This document shows positions 1 to 12,134 of a stretch of DNA of 64,000 nucleotides, one piece after another. The notes beneath the pieces were generated by a model, which ran no database searches, was not told the origin of the DNA, and was given only the letters and a program-made list of their open reading frames with translations. The stretch is taken from NCBI GenBank assembly GCA_032173965.1, contig CM063284.1:107142410-107206409 (forward strand), in the 5' to 3' direction. Position 1 is the stretch's first letter. Each line of letters opens with the position of its first letter. This DNA comes from Sitta carolinensis. Taxonomy: Eukaryota > Chordata > Aves > Passeriformes > Sittidae. A program made the translations under genes and the position numbers.

Positions 1-3000
1 TGGAATATTTTAAATTTAAAGTACAATTTCCTGATGTCATTCATGAACTGGTCATGTAGTTTTCTTGTTTCAGCTACAAAATCATTTTAGTTACTAAACT
101 GTGATCCTCCAGGTGAGGTGAAGCCAGGGAAATCACTTCCTCTCTTAGTTAAAGTACTGGAAAAAGAGAACAAAACACTTCCACAAAAAGTCCCCAGAAC
201 AGCTTCATTTGTAAGGTGAAACCTAATGCCACTGGCAATACCCATAAAACAGTTCCATGCCCAATCTCAGCAGGATAGCACAGCTCCCACTCTAGCCAAT
301 GGAGACAAATGGAGGCTCTTCACTAGGCGTTATGTCTCAGTGCTTTAGTCATGGGTGTGGTTCCACAGTTAGGAGAGCTCAATCTCAACTGAAATGGTAT
401 TCCCTGTATTTTTATCTTTGGGACATCTGCCTCCTCAGTTAAAGACTGCCCAAAGCATGGACAAGGTGCTCCGGCCACTCTGCCTCTCAGCTGAAGCACA
501 GGCAGCCAACCTCCCAGCTGGAATAGGAATCACCAGCATGCCGATATAAAAGCCAGAATAGGCTGCAGTATATGTTAGGAAGGGCTTTTCTGTTTCTCTC
601 AGACATGAAATGTACTGGTCTCCTTTGCAATTACTTGAATCTGACTGAGCAAGACACTCTGTGTATCTGCTCAGAATACACCATTTTGCTGTCCATACAT
701 TGTTCTGTAACACAAAGTTCAAGGCAACAGTAGAGAACGCTACTTCACTATCATGAAGCTCACAAGAAGAGGTGCTCTCTCTACACAAATGAGCAAATGC
801 ATTTACTTCCCTACACTGCCATTTTTCACATTCAAGTCATCATCACTGCACTACATTTACATCTGCCATCTCAAAAAGCAACCTGCAGAATCTAATGCAA
901 ACCCACACTTCTCGCCAAACTTTGAATTAAGAAGACGACTGCAACCTTCCTGTTCAGCAAGGAGAGACAAGGAGTGCTCAGATACTTTTGTGTGCCTCTT
1001 ATTTTTAATTTTATCCCTTTTAATATTCAGAAACTGACCTACATGAGTGTTGGTCTCATGGTTTGGAGGAACAGGTTTCCTCCTTCCCAGATGCAGAAAA
1101 GACAAGCAAAACCACTGAATAACAGGCTAAATCAAAAGCCAATCCTCTTCATTTAGCACACTGAAACCCCTTGCATTTAACTACTCAAACATAACTCTGT
1201 GACTCTGGAAGAAGGACTAGCCGTCGGAACTTGTATCCAGCATAACCACCAAGACATCTGAGCAAACTGAGAAAATAAACTACAGGAAGTGGAGCTGCTT
1301 GGAAGAGACAATGTAGGCATTGCAGAATACCTAGAAAAAACTATTACACTTGTACCTTGTGACCAAGCATATAAATTCCATTATCGTCCTCCAAAAGATT
1401 TTATACATTTTGTTAAACAAAGGAACAAATACATAGCATTCACCTATTGCTATGCACGAGGTACACAGGGGTATCTCTGTTAACATCCTCCTTCTCAAAA
1501 TCAGTACATAAATACATTCAGACATGCACTGGCCAGTTGGCTTATTCCTTAACATTTAAACTTTGCATTAGGTTATTAAAACTCAAGATTAAAATACTGC
1601 AAGTAATAAATATTTATACAGACTATCTGAAGATATAAAACTGATTTTAAGTAATGGTGTTGATAACAAAGCAGCATGAAATTTGTGTTTATGATGTTCT
1701 ACGTACAGGACAATACATTTGTTCCTTGTCTGATTTGTGTAGATTCCAAAAAGTAAGAAAAGACAAATACAGAAAAGAGACAAAGGTTGGGGAGGTGGGG
1801 TGGGTGATAAGAGAAATTCTAGAAGTTATTGGAAAGCAGATGTAAGCACACTGGTAAATACATTTTTTTCCCTCAGACAGATTTCACAGCTGGGATTTAG
1901 ATAATTTCCTGTTCAATTTTTTGCCCATCAGCAAGAAGATGGTGGTATGATAGAAATGTCAAACCAGACCCCTCTCAAATGGATCCATTCCACCTACGTT
2001 TTAATGCCAGTTCTCTCCTCATGCCTCTGTATTTCCCATTTCTGCCTTGAAGCAAATTTGCACTGCTTTTTCCAAATTGGCCTTTTGAATGGAAGGGAAT
2101 TAAGAAAATTAAGAGCTACAATAGCAAAAGGCAAAATATACAATGTAAACATTCATTTGCCCCTGGAATATTTGGGAAAGGATAGAAAATATATGCAAAT
2201 AAAGGCATATTAACAAGCACCTTCATTTAACATAGCTGTTCATGGAAGCCCCTTTGATCCAGGCACTCTTGATACCCATCTTTCTTCTCACGCCCTCCTG
2301 AATGATGAAGTGAATACTATATAATAAAATCCACATGGGAGCCCAGAACACATGCTTTTCTCCTCCACTCCCCCAATTTTAAGTTATATACACTTTTCAA
2401 TCCATTTTTCCCCAAGCTTTTCAGCTCTGTGATTACAAACCTTCATCTTACAACTCTGTCATATTCTTCCCACTAACTCCCATCCCCCACTCGCCCTTTT
2501 TTTTTCAAGTACCCCCAAAGGTATATAATAGAATGGTAGCACACATTAAAAAGTGGCTAAAAGAACTATATTAACACAATGAAAACTCCACATAAATGTT
2601 ATGCAAATTTGTTATGAATCAAACCTGCAGTGCAAATTTACTACTTTGCCGAATGACTATAAAATAGCGATTTGTCTTGTATACATTTTTAATGTATTCC
2701 AAATCATTTATATTAGATTGTCTGTTTCTGTTAGTCAGAACATTCAAATTTTTAAGTGCAAAGTAAATATAAAGTGCTACATTTTTAATAATATGCAGTT
2801 ACACCACATATTTTTCTTGCTTTTTACCTCCACTGTGGTCCAGGAACACATAATAATAGCTGGTTTTTCCCCTAGTTATCTAATCATTATACTAAATATG
2901 AACCTGTTTGCTATTACTTCAACATTTTACAATTATCATTGCGAGAGCTACTTTCAGTGTTCTAGGAACAATTGTGACTCTTAGAAGCTAATGGCGTACA

Positions 3001-5625
3001 GCTCTTTAAATTCAATGTTTTGTATGTGCATACAAAAAGGAAAAAGAGAAAATGAGCTTTAATATTTTTGCTTAGTTGTATACAAAATTACATACATCTG
3101 GAACACAAACATCAATGTATTAACTGTATACCTACTACTTAAATTCTATTTTCTGTTCAGCTCCTGCACTTGATGATTTCTAAGTGGGCAAGGCTGGTTC
3201 CATTGCAATTATTCTGCTTCTCTGTCCCTAAAAATAACCAATGCACACCTGTGCACTCTACTTCTTATTGCTCACCATGCATTTCCTTTGACAAATAAGA
3301 CAATGATGGGGGAATTATGAGCTGCACTTCCTTGCAACTCATGGTGGCCCAAATAAGTGCCAAACTGGCCAAAACTGAGAAAAAAACCTCCTCTCTTTCT
3401 TCATTAAAATAGGCTGAAGTTCCTTTTATTGTATTAAAAAAATGTAGCTGCATAAGCTCTTCTGGAATAAGCTTCACAAAATACATATAACTATTGAACC
3501 CCACTGTTTCTCACCTTTGAAACACAAAACTATACAGTGGTAGTTTCATATGGTGCTAAACGCTATCACCTACAAGGCTATTACAATATATAATCTATGT
3601 TAACATTGTCACAGAACACGTGTGTATTTTACAGCAAAAGAGGAAGGGAGTGTGAGATAAAATCTCAAGGTTAAATGATGCAGGTTTGGAGTTGTTTTGG
3701 CCGAACGTCTTCTAGTTCATCCCAAGTAGACGCAAAATGCAGGAGCACAAATTTTACAATAAAGGAAGAAGAAAAGTTTTGTAGGAAAATCATTTGGACC
3801 CATGAACTACCACATCGCCACAGGACAAATTAAAGAGAGTAATGCTGTAAGACACTAAAAGATTTTTTCCCATCAGCATTCATTCCAAAGTGGATCAGAC
3901 CCCAAGGCAAGCTAAAAAAAAATCAGGGGTAGTCTACATATGCATGATCATGGAAGGACTTGGATGAGATGCTTTCTTTAGGATCTTCCAGCCCTATTGT
4001 TCTTTGACTTCAGTCCTGACCTATTTCTTCAAGACATCAAAAATCATGTTTTAGCAAGGGGAAAAAATTAGGCACAGAAAACAGAAAAAGAAAAGGAATG
4101 TGCTTTGTGCACATGGTATATAACTGGGAGTTCTGAAGGAACTTGGGTATAGAGCAGTTAAGCTATCTTGAGAACAGTTTCAACAACAATAAAAACATAC
4201 CACCTCATCAATAAGCCTGGGAAATGCAAACTTGTGAGCCTTCTTTTCTATGAAAAAAGGTGTTTGAACTGAGAAATGCAAGCAGTCATAGGGTGGTAGG
4301 TCGCTGAGGAAAAGGAGATAAAGGTCACTTTGAAAACGACTGTTTGATATGCTCTTGTCCCTTAAGATCTGAAAACATCACAACTCATTTAACAGAGATA
4401 TGAACATATGTGATTGCATAATGAATATTATTTTTTAGCATGGAAAAGTCTCAAACAGGTGACTAAGAGAAGAAAAAGTATATCTCCCCTTAGTAATCTC
4501 CTGAGCCACTTAGTCAACCATGAAAGAGCTCTTCCAGCGGTCTTAAGAGTAGCAAACTCTTAGGTTTGCTGTTGAGTGTGCTGGCTAGATTTTGGAGGTT
4601 TTTTTGAAATGGCACTAGAGAGGTAAAACTGACAGTAGCTCTCAGCAAGATGGACAAAAAAAGACACTTGGGTATGAGGAAAAGGAAATTCAAGTGACCT
4701 CACCTCCCTGAACATTATCATCAAAAAACACAGAACATAAAAGGGAGTACGCCCATCTACCATGCCCTATACAACACTGCAATAGTAATGCAGGCCTTTC
4801 AAACTTTTATATTTTAAACTTTTGGTAAAATACTATTGGAAGACTGAAAATATAGCAGTGTTGTCTGTCCAGTTATATGGAGCCACGTGGCAGAGAATTG
4901 CTTGGTCCGGAGCCTCTCCCCCTTGTCAACCCAGTCTGAGAAGATTTCACAGGAGGAAACTGGTCCTTCCTTTTGGTCCTCAGGCAGAAACAAAAGAGGG
5001 CATTCTTTATGATGCTCTTTGGCAAACACTGCCTGACACTGCTGGCACATATGCCGAGCTAGTGGCTTGAATAGTGTGGGGAGGAGATTACTGCGGCACA
5101 AAGAAGCTGCTGGTGAAGACCCTGCAAGTCTGCAAACCTGACTATGATGCTCAATTTGGACTTCTGAGGACAGTCTTACCTCTTTCATCACCCTCATGTG
5201 AGTCTTGAGGTTATCCCAACTCTCTCTGAATATGCTGTGTTGCCCAACACACTATCTCCTAGATTATGTAGCAGAGACAGAAACTCCCAGAATATTCTTT
5301 TGTACTCAATGATCTTCAAGAATTTAGGTAATGAACCCCATATTAAGGTGCTTGTGATCCAGGTGTTTAATTCCCAAGGACCTAAATCTTGATTTAGCAA
5401 CTTTTTAGCATGTCAGAAGTATAGCTCTTTCTTCCTTATTGTTCTTATTAGATAAATATATCTCAGAATTTACCTGTACTAAGCACAAGATAAAAATTCC
5501 AATGCAAACCCATGTTTGGGAAAGTAGGAGCAATAATAAAACCTAGTTTTTATGTATCATACCTAGCTTAATAACATTTTGTGTGTATTTTCATCAGCAT
5601 ACACCAAGAGCTTTTTAACAAGGAG

Positions 5626-5707
5626 GACAGTATCATTAACCCGATTTTACAAATGAGGAAGCTGAGGCACAGAGCTGTGATTTACCCAGGAAGCAAACTG
5701 ACAAATA
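5626..5707 (-). repeat. MIR-like SINE fragment (fossil)
   Basis: CATTAACCCGATTTTACAAA followed by TGAGGAAGCTGAGGCACAGA matches the reverse complement of the remembered MIR core (TCTGAGCCTCAGTTTCCTCA, TCTGTAAAATGGGGATAATA). This is an ancient SINE shared across amniotes; the copy is short and diverged. Confidence 0.72.
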
Positions 5708-6385
5708 CCACATTCCATCACTTTTGCCACAGGAGTCATCATCACAGACACCTCTGTTCGTGCATATTTTGTTTGCGAGCTGTCACTGAGGCAACCCTCA
5801 GAACAAACCCCAAGCCCCTCAGCCACAGCAGCGTGTCTCTCTATTGCAGGGTGCATAGGAAGACTGGGCATGCCTGGAGACACCAATACTTCCAGAAGAT
5901 GGGCTAGTTTGTAAAGGACCTTGTCATATGCAGATGCTGACAGTGCTTCTCCAGTACCCACTCTGAGAGGACAGAGGTGGCCCTCAATGCAGCCCTGGCC
6001 CAAGCTGGCAGGGTCACACTGAGCACAGCTGCTAGCTGTGTTTCCAGAAGTTGCGTAGCTCTGTTGGTAGGACCTGCTCAAGGCTAATAAAAACCTTGCC
6101 TATCACTACCTTGGCCCCATGCTACCCTGACATGACTAGATTGCTCGGGTTCTAGGGGCAACCAGGGCTGCCCCTACATGCTGCTCTTCACACAGGCAAG
6201 GCCTGCCTGGGACTGCCCAGTAAGACACCTGAGAAAAGCTCATAAAATGCTGCATTGGGTTTCATCATCAGTGCACACATCTGAAACATACACAGTCTGG
6301 TCTGACTCCCCATTTGCAGCTGAGGATGTCAGTCTTACCAACAGACCCTAGAAGGGTTCAGCCTTTTCCAGTAAGCATGTAAGAA

Positions 6386-6391
6386 AATAAT
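6386..6391. repeat. Left target-site duplication of the solo LTR (AATAAT)
   Basis: The hexamer AATAAT immediately precedes the LTR's TG terminus and is identical to 6686-6691. Confidence 0.65.
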
Positions 6392-6685
6392 TGCTGTCCC
6401 TGAAAATAAGCCTTCTGATTTGTTTTAGGATAGTGGAGTCAGTTCTCATGAATTGTAAGATAAACAAGAATCATGTTTGCATTCCTTTGTGAAAAGATAT
6501 CACCTGATGGACTTCTCAAGTGACCAATGAAGACGGAGAGGTGGTAACTTCTCTGTCCAATCTCTGATCACTGTCCAGAAACTTATATATATGAAGTCAA
6601 CAATAAACTAGAGACTTCCTTTCTTCTTCTCTGCCTAAACACCTGTTGTGTGTGTTACTGTGTTTCTATATGTGTCACAGTAACA
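6392..6685 (+). mobile_element. Solo LTR of an endogenous retrovirus, with 6-bp target duplication
   Basis: The element begins TG (TGCTGTCCCTG) and ends CA (CACAGTAACA), is 294 bases long, and is flanked directly on both sides by AATAAT (6386-6391 and 6686-6691). Inside, a TATA-like run (TTATATATATGAAG) near 6581 is followed by an AATAAA signal near 6602, a CT-rich stretch, and a TG-rich segment (TTGTGTGTGTTACTG). This is the order expected of U3, R and U5 on the plus strand. No gag, pol or env sequence adjoins it, so it is a recombination remnant. A 6-bp duplication suggests a class II (ERVK-like) element, but I could not match a named family. Confidence 0.72.
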
Positions 6686-6691
6686 AATAAT
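6686..6691. repeat. Right target-site duplication of the solo LTR (AATAAT)
   Basis: The hexamer AATAAT immediately follows the LTR's CA terminus and is identical to 6386-6391. Confidence 0.65.
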
Positions 6692-8579
6692 GGAGAGAAA
6701 AAAATAACCAAGGAAGTGTCCAGTCCAGTCAGGTTCAGCTGAAAGACACAACCCTAGGCCTGAAAAGCCCATGAGCACCTGAAGATGTGTTTGGAAGCCT
6801 CAGGAGGTCCAGTAGACTCTTTAGACACTGAGAGCATCCTAAGAGTCAAGCACACCATTTCAGCATCTCTTGTGCTTATACCTTTGGTTAGCAAAGTTAA
6901 AGAGTGGCATTACTCTCCCTCCTTCCTCCCGCACAAAAAAAAAAATTGAACACTAGACAAATAATACCTGATGATGAATTATTCTCTGAAGTATCTTATT
7001 AACACTGCTTTGTGACTGCTTTCCCAATCACTGAAGCTACAAGACCATGCAAAGCCTGATACTTTGAAACACACACAGTCTGCTGGAAAAACTACTCATC
7101 CACTCATACAAGCCCCAGAAGGTCCTTGCATTGATGAAATAAGCACTGAGGTTAAGGCAGACACTATCAGTACTCAAACCTCCAGCTCGCAGCTGTAACA
7201 ATAGCCATTAGGATTTAAAAGCAGCTTTGTCCAACTACCTCTTGCATAAATATGAGTTTGTGACCAATATATCCATAAACATCAACCCATTTGGCATAGC
7301 CATATCCCTTCCATGCTGCCACTGAGAAAGCAATCACAGACAGCTCTTCTGTTTTATGGCCTCAACAGGAAATTGTGGTTTTGCTACATTCAGGGTTTCT
7401 TTACTCTTTTGCACTGTAAGAATTGTGTTTGATTTCATATATAAAGCAAAATGCTTCCAAGTATAATTCTGACTAGTTAGCAAGTAAAGGATACAAAAAA
7501 TTTCTAGTTGGGGAGGTCACTACCAGATTTAACCACATGAAAACTTCACTTGACTAACAGGGGAAAATAAATCTATTCTAATATTCGATTAGCAGGACAG
7601 GACTCATAACCATAACAACCATTCTGGTGTCTCTGGTAATTGAAGTGAGCAAGCTGAGTTAAGCTTAGTAAATTAATTTCATTTGTGATTATGTAGCTAA
7701 ATCAGTCTCTCAATACAGATACCAAAAAAGAAAGGTTAAAAAAAGCTCCCTAACCCTTAGCACAATAATTTCTGATAATGCAAACTTGAAAAAAAAGGAT
7801 TTGCATTGAAATAAAACTAATTGCTGGTAACAACCAAAGAGACTATAAGACATGCAGACAATGACATCTTTAACTAAGACTCACAAATACCTCTGACTAT
7901 AACATCTTTTTTTCCAGGTCTATATTGCTTTGCCAGATTTTAACTATTTGGGCTGGAATTTCTCATATTAGATATCTGTCTCAGGACTTGTCTACACTGG
8001 TTTTTTTGGAAAGTCCACTTGAAGTCAGCTCAAATGTCTCTAAGAAGTCTGGAAAAACATGCTATCTTTTTCTGGAAAAAAGAAAAAACGGTCTGAAGAC
8101 ATTTAACAGAGAAGTTGTGGAAATTGCATCCTCACGGAAAGGACTTAAAATTTGGCTGTACAATCAGTCTCCTATCAGCCTTTTACTGTTCTTAAGAAAA
8201 ACAGTGCTGGTCTGACTGAATTAATACACACAAAAATCCCACTGTGCTTTCAATAAAGATTTGTTAGCATTTGGTAGCTAAACTGCTGTGGATTTCTCTG
8301 TAAACATGTCACAAATCTGGACAAGACCTTCTTTACCACTCTTGCTTACAAGGACCATGGTGATGCTAGACACATAAATGAACCCGGGTAAAAAAAATCT
8401 CCTATTTGTCTGACAGTTCCTGCTGCTGGCACACAGGGAGGACAGAGGACAGGAAGGAAGGAAACTGCTTTACCATAAAGCATAAATGGAAGGTATGAGG
8501 TGTCATGAACGTACAAAGTGCTAATGAAGGATACATTTCAAAAAACCCACCCCCTTACTCTGAAAAGCATGCCTTTAAT

Positions 8580-8640
8580 AAGGGTGACTCAGTTCCCTAT
8601 GGGTAAAATGGGCATTATAATGGCACCTTACTTCATACAA
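8580..8640 (+). repeat. MIR-like SINE fragment (fossil)
   Basis: GACTCAGTTCCCTATGGGTA continuing AAATGGGCATTATAATGGCA matches the MIR core in plus orientation (CTCAGTTTCCCCATCTGTAA, AATGGGGATAATAATAG). Only about 60 bases are alignable by eye. Confidence 0.62.
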
Positions 8641-10009
8641 CAGAGAATATTTGCAGATCAGTCAACAACTATCATGAGTGCAACACAAAAACCCATAAAG
8701 AAATGAGTTAATCTGATTTAAGTGCCAGGCTTCTGTTGCAAGGAATAAGCACGGCACAGGGTCACATACTAAAGAAGGAAAATAAAACATAAGCTGCTTA
8801 TTTTGCGGCACTCTTCATCCTGTCCAGGGAAAGTATAAGAAGTCCTACATGAAGAGGAAAAACTCAACACATGCAAACACACAGACACACAGCTTGATAA
8901 CTGAGAGGTACAGCAAAACATGTATACACACATTACTGCTAAGTGATGCAGGTGCTCTTTTGAGTGAGAATTTTAATTACACAAATAGAAGAGGAAACCA
9001 TTGCAATATATGTTATATTTGCAACACTAGAAGTGTTTGGAGTAGTCTTAGCAAATTAATGGATGTTTAATTTTTCTTGAGATTACATGTAAAATTCTTC
9101 AGGCTTCCCATCCACATAACTTCAATACAAAGTAGGACAAGGCACAATGGACAGATGGGAAGGCTATCTGCTCCACAGATTTGTAGCATTTAGAAGTCTA
9201 TTGTGGAACTTAAGAAGGAACCTTGAGAATGAACACTGCGTGCTGCATATTAAACATTTAAATCTAGCACAGACCATAACTATTTAAATATGTTGGTATG
9301 TCTGCTGTTAAACAACCCTCCATCTAATAAGACAAAGGAAGAAAGGGGAATATCAAGAGGGACATAGCCAGAGAGAGACCAGGGTAATGGATTACACCTA
9401 AAACTAAACTAATCTTCTGCCAATAAATACTCTCCATGAAAAAGCCTGCAATACTGAAGTCATTGAAGAACTGAAAAAATCACATTGACATATACAGTGA
9501 AGCATACATTCTGCAAAATTTCCAGCTCCTATAGTGATAAAATTAGTACAAACAGGATGAATATTAAGATTCCTTCTGACCTTAAAGTAAGATTTTCAGA
9601 GAGTGCACTTTTCAGGTTTCCTTACATGCATGCATTATTTAAGAGATTACAGGAATACATACTTATAATGATATTATTTACCTTTTTTCTCCTTCTGGCC
9701 TAAGAGATATTCTGCAATCAGGGCAACCACAAAGTACTGCACTAAATTCTATCCCCTTAAATTAATGAGACAACCAGCACAGGCAGATTAAAACTTATGA
9801 CCAGGCAGAAGGAGACACGACAACCTCAGTAAATATTTAAGCCATTTGCCTGATCAACCATTTTAGCAACTGTTTCTCCATTGCTAATGCTCACATGCCA
9901 TTACAGACATGTACATAAGCACACACACAAATGTAGCTGAAGTTTCTTTGAACTACTGTACAAATTTCCAAGCCTCCTGCATCCAATTCTGACTTAATCC
10001 TGCTTCTCC

Positions 10010-10028
10010 TTTTTTTTTTTTTTTTTTT
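10010..10028 (+). repeat. Poly-T tract (19 T)
   Basis: A T run followed by an A/G-rich stretch (AAAAAAAGAAAGAAAAAGAA). Confidence 0.9.
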
Positions 10029-10583
10029 AAGAAAATATTTCAAAATAAAAAAAGAAAGAAAAAGAAAGGAAAAAGCCAGGTTTGATTCTAGTCAGCTTGT
10101 GCTGCTGCCTGCAAGGGCAAAGGGTCACAGCAACATGTGAGGATCACAGGGCTTGGTGACTGAAGATCACCCATGTTGTGGAGCTGGGAGCTGAACCTCT
10201 CTGAGCCCTCCTTCTGCCACTCTGCCCTTCGCTTCGACACGCACCACAAACACGCAGTGATCCATGAAGGCAGAGAATGAAGGAAAGGTGAAGAATTGAC
10301 AGCATCTGCTAGAGGATATCCACAGAAACTGCTGCTGAGTGGTGAAGACGTGCAAAGGCTGGCATTCAGCCATAGGCTGCCGGTGGCAGAAGAAAGTTCT
10401 TTTGAGGGGAATAAAATAAGAGCAAGAACTTGGAGTGGGGTGAATTTCCTCTTCAGTATCACGTCTGCATGCGCAGACTGCACTTTTACTCTTTGTAATG
10501 CTCAGGAACACCACTATACAGCAATCCACTTAATTGCCCTGGATTCAGCAGCTCTCCACCCATGTCAATCATGTCATCTAACA

Positions 10584-10622
10584 CACGTGCACACACACAA
10601 TCTCACACACACTATCTCTCTT
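10584..10622 (+). repeat. CA-rich simple repeat
   Basis: Interrupted CA dinucleotides (GTGCACACACACAATCTCAC, ACACAC) leading into a short TCTCT run. Confidence 0.6.
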
Positions 10623-12099
10623 CCTCTGCTTCAGACAAGAAAAAAAACTACTAATTTAAAGCATATCAAAACACACTTTTATAATGTATAAAGATAATAC
10701 CCAATGGACTCCTGAGAGATACATGAAATTAATCCCAGTTGTGAAGGCCTTGATATTAGCTCTTCACTCCTGGGATGAATTTAAAATCCTACAAAAGCCC
10801 ATGATTTATTTCCTTCCTACACAACAGCAACAAACACTCACATAATTTTTAAGTAATGTAAAATATCACTTTAAAGCTGTTCATACACATTTGAGAGAGA
10901 GAGACAGAAGGGAAGAATTAGTTGTTTCAAGGGGTGAGCACTTAAGGGTCCATTCTACCTGCATAATTCCCATAAATCTTATGTTTATGAATTGAACAAA
11001 AAGGGTGAAGAATTGTTGGCACAAAACCTGCCTTTCATCCACTTCCTATGTTTTAACATACAGTGCCTCTTCTAATGGCTAGTTAAAGGTTTTTATAAAA
11101 TAATATTTTTCTATCTCAAACTTGTGCATCAAGTAGAAGTGTTTATTACAGTGTCTTTCTGGTTATAGGGTTTTAACACTCTAGCCAGTATGAAGCCTCT
11201 TAAATAATTTTGCAAGGCACCTAACACTATGTTTGGTAGAGGGAGGGAACTCTGTCAAAACCAAGTTAACTTTCCTACATTTTCATTAAGTTCTTCCCTT
11301 AAAGACAGTTGTGATATGACAACTTTTTAAATGATTTGTACTAGATGTGGAGCAAAATCATCATTCCATTATCAGTCTCTCTCTCTCTTATTTAATTGAC
11401 ACATTCAGGGTGTGATCCCAAACATTTCTGGGCTTACAAGACCACATCTTATCATTTATACCTCTGCAACTTTGTGACATTCACGGTTCATTGGTACTGC
11501 CAGAAAGCTTGAGTTATCACTCTGTATGACATCACAAGAGTTTGCCACAGTAGCAGATGATGTAAAAAAAGGCAAAGAAAAGAGAAAGAACTAAGTATCA
11601 AGCAAGCATAACAGATAAGAGCTTAAGTTTTAGAAAAAAAAAATCCATTATTTTATTTTCATAGTGTTTTATTGTTCTAAGATAAGTAACATTAGGAACA
11701 GAGTTTTTTTCCCTACGTTCTCAAAACTTGTTACAGGATGGGATGAAGCCATGAAAATCATTCTCAGGTTGAAACTACTTCCCTTTTAATTTATTCTGAA
11801 AATTGTATCAAACCAAAATATACTTCCTTACCTCTGCATTTTAGAAAATGATAGTGTTCAAGTCAGTAAGTAATGTACAACTACAAATACAGCAGCATCA
11901 TGGCAGAAATAAAAAAACTGTAATCAATAGAAATTTGTGCTAAAATGGATACAAGAGGCACTCAAAACCACTAAGTCAGTCATTTGAATTTTCTTCTATT
12001 GTGATGCTTTCTGCAGGGCACTTAAAAATTTCAGCCCTTAATAAAAAACTAGAGTTCTGTTTTTATGATTTTAAGTCACTGCTGAATGTTAATATGAGA

Positions 12100-12102
<3 letters not shown>

Positions 12103-12131
<29 letters not shown>
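12103..12131 (+). repeat. Poly-A tract (29 A)
   Basis: An uninterrupted run of 29 A; no processed pseudogene is recognisable upstream. Confidence 0.9.

Positions 12132-12134
<3 letters not shown>

Noticed and set aside
5647..6081. A 144-codon minus-strand frame
   Set aside because: It starts beyond and overlaps the MIR-like fragment, and shows no domain, no splice structure and no family resemblance.
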